A stretch of 42,929 bases of DNA from CAZBZG01 sp964496245 (GTDB lineage: Bacteria > Planctomycetota > SZUA-567), in the NCBI GenBank assembly GCA_964496245.1, contig CAZBZG010000001.1, forward strand, positions 1 to 42,929, given 5' to 3'. Made by a program: the position numbers and the translations under genes. Within the stretch, counting starts at the first letter, position 1. Each line of letters starts with the position of its first letter. The notes beneath the pieces were generated by a model. The model was not told the DNA's origin. It saw only the letters and a program-made list of their open reading frames with translations, and did not search any database. Shown piece after piece: positions 38,482-42,929 of this stretch.

Positions 38482-40203
38482 ATGGAAAACGAACAGATCG
38501 CCACGCTCTTCGACGAGATGGGCGACCTCTTGGAGCTCCTGGACGCGAACGAGTTCCGCATCCGCTCCTATCGCAATGCCGCGCGCGCCATTCGCGACGC
38601 GTCCGAGCCCATGCGGGAAAAGGTGGAGAAGGGCCAGGACCTGACGGAGATCGCCAACATCGGCGAGGGCGCGGCCGGGAAGATCCGGGAGATCGTCGAG
38701 CGGGGCACGTGCAAGCGTCTCGAGGACCTGCGCGAGCGCGTGCCCCGCGAACTCACCGAACTCATGAAGATCCCGCATCTGGGTCCGCGCAAGGCCATGC
38801 AGGTGCACAAGGAACTCGGCGTCGACTCGCTCCAAGACCTGAAGAACGCGTGCGAGCAGAAAAAGGTCCGCAGACTCGAGGGCCTGGGCGCGCGCATGGA
38901 GGAGAAGCTCCTCGGAGGGCTCGCCACCGTGGAGAAGGTGAGCGGCCGTACGCTCTATGCGGAAGCGGCCGAGTACGTAGCCCTGCTCGGCGACATCCTG
39001 TCGGGCACCGAGGGCGTGCAGCAGTTCCAGACCGCAGGCAGCTTCCGCCGGCGCAAGGAGACCGTCGGCGACCTCGACATTCTGGTGCGATCGACCGACC
39101 GCAACGCCACGGCCGACGCCTTGGCCGCGCGCGAGGAGATCGCCGAGGTGTTGAGCCGGGGCGAAGAGCGGGTGAGCGTGCGCCTGCAAAACGGGCTGCA
39201 GGTCGACTTCCGCTTCTTCGACAAGCCGTCCTGGGGCGCGGCGCTGCACTACTTCACCGGCTCCAAGGCCCACAACATCGCCCTGCGCAAGCGCTGCGTG
39301 GAACGCGGCTGGAAGCTGAACGAATACGGGCTCTTCAAGGACGACAAGCGCCTGGCCGGCGCCACCGAGGCATCGGTCTACAGCCGCCTGCAGCTTCCCT
39401 GGATTCCGCCGGAACTCCGCGAAGACCGCGGCGAACTGGAGGCCGCCGAAACAGACGACCTTCCCGACCTGATCGAACCGGACGACATCCGGGGCGACCT
39501 CCACATGCACACCACCGAGACCGACGGCAACAACACCATCCGCGAACTGGCCGACGCAGCCAAAGAGCGCGGGTACGACTACATCGCCGTCACCGACCAC
39601 TCCCAGCGGGTCTCGGTCGCCCAGGGCATGGACGACAAGCGCTGCAGGAAACACGCCGAAGCCGTGCGCAGGGAGGGCGGCAAGATCAAGGGCATCCGCC
39701 TGCTCGCCGGCGTGGAGGTCGACATCCTGAAGAGCGGCAAGCTCGACTTGCAAGCCAAGACCCTGGCCGATCTCGACTGGGTGGTGGCGAGCGTGCATTC
39801 GTACTTCGATTTGAGCGAGACAAAGATGACCGCGCGCCTGCTCGCCGCCATCGAGAGCGGCGTCATCCACGCGCTCGGCCATCCCACGGGCCGGATGATC
39901 GGCAAGCGCGAGCCCGTGGCATTCGACCGGGAAGCCGTGTTCGAGGCCTGCCGCGAACACGACGTGTGCCTGGAGATCGACAGCCAGCCCGACCGGCTGG
40001 ACCTGTCGGACGTGGACGCGCGCGAAGCGCGCGACGCGGGCGCGGTCTTCGCCGTTGTCACGGACGCGCACAAAGCCGAGAGCCTCCGATTCGTGGACTA
40101 CGGCGTCCACGTGGCCCGCCGCGCCTGGATCGAACCGGCGCAGGTCGTGAACACGTGGACCAACCGGAAGCTGAAGAAGTGGTGCGCGCGGAGCGGGGGA
40201 TAA
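38482..40203 (+). CDS. polX: DNA polymerase X with PHP domain
   Basis: This 573-residue bacterial family X polymerase fills short gaps in base-excision repair. The N-terminal 8-kDa and helix-hairpin-helix regions (LDANEFRIRSYRNAARAI, LMKIPHLGPRKAMQVHKEL) come first. The palm follows, with FQTAGSFRRRKETVGDLDIL carrying D197 and D199 and VDFRFF with D242 as the metal triad. The C-terminal PHP domain (DLHMHT with H341 and H343, VTDHS, GVEVDIL, SVHSYF, HPTG, TDAHK) provides 3'-5' exonuclease and AP-endonuclease activities in known enzymes. All key residues seem present. It follows the best sigma-54-type promoter and is upstream of ligA on the same strand, separated by a 275-bp gap holding a repeat array. 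Together they could fill and seal gaps. Confidence 0.95.
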   Translation: MENEQIATLFDEMGDLLELLDANEFRIRSYRNAARAIRDASEPMREKVEKGQDLTEIANIGEGAAGKIREIVERGTCKRLEDLRERVPRELTELMKIPHLGPRKAMQVHKELGVDSLQDLKNACEQKKVRRLEGLGARMEEKLLGGLATVEKVSGRTLYAEAAEYVALLGDILSGTEGVQQFQTAGSFRRRKETVGDLDILVRSTDRNATADALAAREEIAEVLSRGEERVSVRLQNGLQVDFRFFDKPSWGAALHYFTGSKAHNIALRKRCVERGWKLNEYGLFKDDKRLAGATEASVYSRLQLPWIPPELREDRGELEAAETDDLPDLIEPDDIRGDLHMHTTETDGNNTIRELADAAKERGYDYIAVTDHSQRVSVAQGMDDKRCRKHAEAVRREGGKIKGIRLLAGVEVDILKSGKLDLQAKTLADLDWVVASVHSYFDLSETKMTARLLAAIESGVIHALGHPTGRMIGKREPVAFDREAVFEACREHDVCLEIDSQPDRLDLSDVDAREARDAGAVFAVVTDAHKAESLRFVDYGVHVARRAWIEPAQVVNTWTNRKLKKWCARSGG

Positions 40204-40220
40204 ACCCAACGCGGCAAGGG

Positions 40221-40440
40221 TCGGAGGGACGCGCTCCTGCGCGTCCGCAGCGCCGCACGGGAAGCGCGGTCCGGCAGGAGCCGGACCCTCCGACCCGCAA
40301 GCGCGCGCGGCAAGGGTCGGAGGGACGCGCTCCTGCGCGTCCACAACGCCGCACGGGAAGCGCGGTCCGGCAGGAGCCGGACCCTCCGACCCGCAGGCGC
40401 ACGCGGCAAGGGTCGGAGGGACGCGCTCCTGCGCGTCCGC
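40221..40440. repeat. tandem array of family A palindromic repeats, 96-bp period
   Basis: Units start at 40221, 40317 and 40413, each 96 bp apart. The first two are complete (TCGGAGG to CCTCCGA, 73 bp each) and the third holds only the first hairpin. Spacers (CCCGCARGCGCRCGCGGCAA) are also repeated. The array fills most of the gap between polX and ligA. Confidence 0.9.
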
Positions 40441-40478
40441 ACGCGACACCTGATGCCGTAGGAATACCGGAGCCGCAC

Positions 40479-42539
40479 ATGGCCAGACGCACCCCCCCCG
40501 ATTTCGTGACCGCAGACAAGGTGGATGACCTCACCAAGTCCGAGGCCGAACAGCAGGCCAAGGCCCTGCGCGAGGATCTCTCCTACCACGACTACCGGTA
40601 CTACGTGCTGGACGACCCGGAACTCGCGGACGCGGAGTACGACGAACGCAAGGCCGCGCTGGAGGCCATCGAAGCCAGGTGGCCGGACCTGATCGCGCCC
40701 GACAGCCCCACCCAGCGCGTGGGCGCCGCACCCCGGGAGGAGCTCGGCACCGTCGAACACGAAGACTTCATGCGCAGCCTCCAGACCCTGCAGACGGAAG
40801 AGGATGTCCGCCACTTCCACGAGACCTGCCGCAGGGAACTCGGCCGGCAGCGCGTGCCGCTCGTGGCCGAGCCCAAGTACGACGGGGTGAGCGTGGAGCT
40901 CGTCTACGACCGCGGGGCGCTCGTGCGCGCAGCCACGCGGGGCGACGGCTTCACGGGCGAAGACGTGACCGAGAACGTCCGCACCATCCGCGAAGTGGTA
41001 CTCCGCCTCCAGCCGGCCGAGGGCGTGTCCGTGCCCGACCACCTGGTGGTGCGGGGCGAGGCATACATGGCCAAAGACGACTTCGCAGCTTTCAACAAGG
41101 CGCTGGAAGCCAAGGGCGCGAAGACCTTTGCCAACCCGCGCAATGCAGCCGCCGGCAGCCTGCGGCAGCTCGATCCCAAGATCACGGCCGGGCGGCCGCT
41201 ACGCATCTTCTTCTGGGAGATCGCCCCCTCCAGCACGGGCCGTCCCAAGACCCAGTGGAAGAGCCTCGAGCGCATGAAGGACCTCGGCCTCAAGACCAAT
41301 CCCGAGGCTGCACGCGCCCACGGCGTGGACGAGGCGGTCGCGTGGTACCGGGACATGGCTGAGCGCCGCGAAGACCTCGCCTACGAGATCGACGGGGGCG
41401 TCTTCAAGGTGAACAACCTGGACGACCACGACGCGCTCGGCACGCGCGCCAGCTCCCCGCGCTGGGCCGTGGCCTGGAAGTTCCCGTCGCGCCGGCGGAC
41501 CACGCGCATCCGGAACATCGAGGCCCAGGTCGGGCGTACAGGCGCGCTCACGCCCGTGGCCATCCTGGAGCCCGTGCGCATCGGCGGGGTCGAGGTCACG
41601 CACGTGTCGCTCCACAACCAGGACGAGATCGACCGTAAGGACATCCGCAAGGGCGACCGCGTGCTGGTCGAGCGCGCGGGCGACGTGATCCCGCACGTGG
41701 TGCGCGTACGCACGGACAAGCGCACGGGCAAGGAGACGCGCTATCATCTTCCCGGGGAGTGCCCCTCCTGCGGCCAGACAACGGTCCGGCCCGCGGGCGA
41801 GGCCATACGCCGGTGCGTGAACACCGCGTGCCCCGCCCAGCGCAGGGAGGCCATCCTGCACTTCGGCTCCACGCCTGCGCTCGACATCGAAGGCCTGGGC
41901 GAAAAGGTGGTCGAGCAGCTTCTGGACCGGGAACTCGTAAACGACCCGGCCGACCTCTTCGCTCTCACGGCCGACGACGTGGCCACGCTCGACCGCATGG
42001 CTGAGAAGAGCGCCCAGAATCTGGTCGACGCCATCGAACAGAGCCGCACGCAGGCCACGCTCGCCAAGACCATCCACGGCCTCGGCATCCCGCACGTGGG
42101 CGAGGCCATGGCCGGCCGCCTGGCGCTGGAAGCCGGCTCGCTCGACGGCCTGCTGGGTCTGTCGCAAGACCATCTTCTCGGGATGCCGGACATGGGCGAG
42201 ACCATGGCGTCGGCCATCCGCGCCTGGTGCGAGAACGAGGCGAACCGCGACCTCGTCCGCCGCCTCCAGAAGGCCGGCCTCAATCCCAAGGCCCGCAAGC
42301 GCGGCAGCCGTCTCGCGGGAAAGACCGTGGTCGTCACGGGCACCCTCGAGCGCATGACCCGCGAGCAAGCCCAGCAGGCCATCCGCGAACAGGGCGGCCG
42401 AGCCGCCGACAGCGTCTCGGGCAACACCGACGTCCTGGTCGTGGGCGAGAATCCTGGCACCACCAAGACCCGGGACGCAGAAAAGCACGGCGTGCGGACA
42501 ATGGACGAGGACGGGTTCCTGGAGATGGTCGGACGATGA
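40479..42539 (+). CDS. ligA: NAD+-dependent DNA ligase
   Basis: This 686-residue LigA joins nicks using NAD+. The Ia domain for NAD+ binding has DLSYHDYRYYVLDDPELADA and EYDERKAALEAIE. The adenylation motif is EPKYDGVSVEL with Lys133, followed by TRGDGFTGEDVTENVRTI, FANPRNAAAGSLRQLD and VVAWKF-like AVAWKFPSRR. The OB fold reads VGRTGALTPVAILEPV, the zinc finger has four Cys (CPSC...CVNTACP), then come HhH repeats and a BRCT domain ending in a TDVLVVGENPGTTK loop. The motif I sequence KYDG replaces the usual K(I/L/V)DG, a mild deviation. ATG 40479 has CCGGAG six bases upstream. With polX and a stress-type promoter it may be a second, repair-dedicated ligase rather than the replicative copy; this is inference. 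Confidence 0.95.
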   Translation: MARRTPPDFVTADKVDDLTKSEAEQQAKALREDLSYHDYRYYVLDDPELADAEYDERKAALEAIEARWPDLIAPDSPTQRVGAAPREELGTVEHEDFMRSLQTLQTEEDVRHFHETCRRELGRQRVPLVAEPKYDGVSVELVYDRGALVRAATRGDGFTGEDVTENVRTIREVVLRLQPAEGVSVPDHLVVRGEAYMAKDDFAAFNKALEAKGAKTFANPRNAAAGSLRQLDPKITAGRPLRIFFWEIAPSSTGRPKTQWKSLERMKDLGLKTNPEAARAHGVDEAVAWYRDMAERREDLAYEIDGGVFKVNNLDDHDALGTRASSPRWAVAWKFPSRRRTTRIRNIEAQVGRTGALTPVAILEPVRIGGVEVTHVSLHNQDEIDRKDIRKGDRVLVERAGDVIPHVVRVRTDKRTGKETRYHLPGECPSCGQTTVRPAGEAIRRCVNTACPAQRREAILHFGSTPALDIEGLGEKVVEQLLDRELVNDPADLFALTADDVATLDRMAEKSAQNLVDAIEQSRTQATLAKTIHGLGIPHVGEAMAGRLALEAGSLDGLLGLSQDHLLGMPDMGETMASAIRAWCENEANRDLVRRLQKAGLNPKARKRGSRLAGKTVVVTGTLERMTREQAQQAIREQGGRAADSVSGNTDVLVVGENPGTTKTRDAEKHGVRTMDEDGFLEMVGR

Positions 42540-42540
42540 G

Positions 42541-42612
42541 CGGAGGGACGCGCTCCTGCGCGTCCGCCGCATCACTCGTAACGCGCGGTCCGGCGGGAGC
42601 CGGACCCTCCGA
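42541..42612. repeat. palindromic repeat, family A
   Basis: This has the same two-hairpin architecture, starting 2 bp after the ligA stop. The second loop is GGGA instead of AGGA, so the loop complementarity to TCCT is kept only partly. It separates ligA from the DUF72 fragment. Confidence 0.85.
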
Positions 42613-42647
42613 ACCGCAGGCGCGTTTGGAAGTCAAAGGAGCCGCCC

Positions 42648-42815
42648 ATGCCCCACACCACCTCCCCCCGCCTTTGCATCGGCACCTCGGGCTATCAGTA
42701 TGCGCACTGGCGCGGCACGTTCTACCCGGAGAAGCTCGCCAAGAAGGAGTGGTTCGCCCACTATAGCCAACCCTTTCTCCATGCCTCCACCCTCTCGCCG
42801 GAGCTTCTTCGGTAG
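42648..42815 (+). pseudogene. DUF72-family gene, truncated after ~40 residues
   Basis: The frame starts with a good ribosome site (AAAGGAG, six bases) and reads LCIGTSGYQYAHWRGTFYPE then KLAKKEWFAHYSQ, the exact opening of DUF72 proteins (about 240-300 residues). After HYSQ, where families continue with FDTVEINNTFY, it changes to unrelated sequence (PFLHASTLSPELLR) and stops at 42813-42815. Base composition becomes less GC-rich from about 42770. Either the gene was cut by a rearrangement or the sequence end is misjoined. Confidence 0.7.
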
Positions 42816-42929
42816 AAACACCACTGCCCCATCCTCTGAAGCCTAGTGAGATAAGCCCTCTTCGGCCCCAAGCTTTCCGAATCAAGACTCCACCCGCGTC
42901 CACGGTTGCGATCTACCTTCTCATCTTAC
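42816..42929. other. terminal 114 bp without recognisable gene
   Basis: This stretch is less GC-rich and pyrimidine-rich. I see no gene, repeat or regulatory site in it. It continues the foreign-looking sequence that interrupts the DUF72 gene. Confidence 0.4.

Noticed and set aside
40221..40440. CRISPR array
   Set aside because: The spacers are themselves repeated, units are palindromic and 96 bp long, and no cas genes are near.
37678..40449. Long minus-strand open frame over the polX region
   Set aside because: It is antisense to polX and runs through the palindromic repeats, giving repeated DAQERVPPT peptides that are repeat translations, not a protein domain.
35406..42539. A single open frame of over 2,300 codons on the plus strand
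   Set aside because: Before 40479 it is the antisense or shifted frame of the P-type ATPase and PolX genes, low in family motifs and rich in Arg/Gly/His. Only the LigA part from 40479 is real. GC-rich codons remove stops in shadow frames.

Overview
This GC-rich, gene-dense window looks like a chromosomal piece of an anaerobic or oxygen-tolerant bacterium. That reading rests on a PerR-like Fur regulator, a rubrerythrin and a rubredoxin-type FAD oxidoreductase in one operon, HflKC, an NAD+-dependent DNA ligase and GH130 carbohydrate enzymes. Palindromic ~70-bp repeats with the core GGAGGGACGCGCTCCTGCGCGTCC recall, from memory only, genomes of the PVC group (Verrucomicrobiota/Kiritimatiellota). 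I did not verify the taxonomy. The first 3 kb looks less GC-rich than the rest, and both window ends cut genes.

Layout. 1-3012 (+): the end of a type III restriction-modification operon, with a gene tail, a small coiled-coil ORF and res. 3117-5135 (-): hflC and hflK. 5136-7493: a decayed patch with a frameshifted PIG-L-like deacetylase, a small-protein/nucleotidyltransferase pair, an AraC DNA-binding fragment and an argininosuccinate-lyase fragment facing it. 7750-10406 (+): promoter, twin operators, Fur/PerR, rubrerythrin and rubredoxin-oxidoreductase. 10458-13561 (-): a rhomboid protease and a PMT-like TPR membrane protein whose ends run through palindromic repeats. 13971-18988 (+): a carbohydrate operon with a helical-barrel protein, a GH130 phosphorylase and a glycosyltransferase fused to a second copy of the helical barrel.

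19.0-42.5 kb is the most interesting part. Five consecutive divergent gene pairs each have a sigma-54-type promoter (GG-N10-GC or GT) on each strand and, between them, a palindromic site GTCKCA-N4-TGCGAC. In four of the five the site is doubled with exactly 21 bp between copies. In three pairs the spacing from the site to the two promoters is equal or nearly so (39/39, 61/61, 114/116 bp). The pairs are: TIM-barrel fragment | ATPase-less GspE/PilB-like protein, six-hairpin glycosidase and phosphodiesterase-EEP fusion; PEBP and VTT membrane protein | APH-like kinase, APS-kinase-like protein and BON protein; small membrane protein | rhodanese and phosphoribosyltransferase; baeRF-type protein | CHAD protein; P-type cation ATPase | PolX and LigA. 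I infer one sigma-54/enhancer-binding-protein regulon for stress, envelope, phosphate and DNA-repair functions. No activator gene lies in the window.

Several repeat families with an outer stem and two inner hairpins sit between genes (7.6, 12.4-12.6, 32.7, 38.3, 40.2-40.4 and 42.6 kb). The right end stops in a DUF72 gene that breaks off abruptly. No rRNA, tRNA, CRISPR array or intact insertion sequence was seen.
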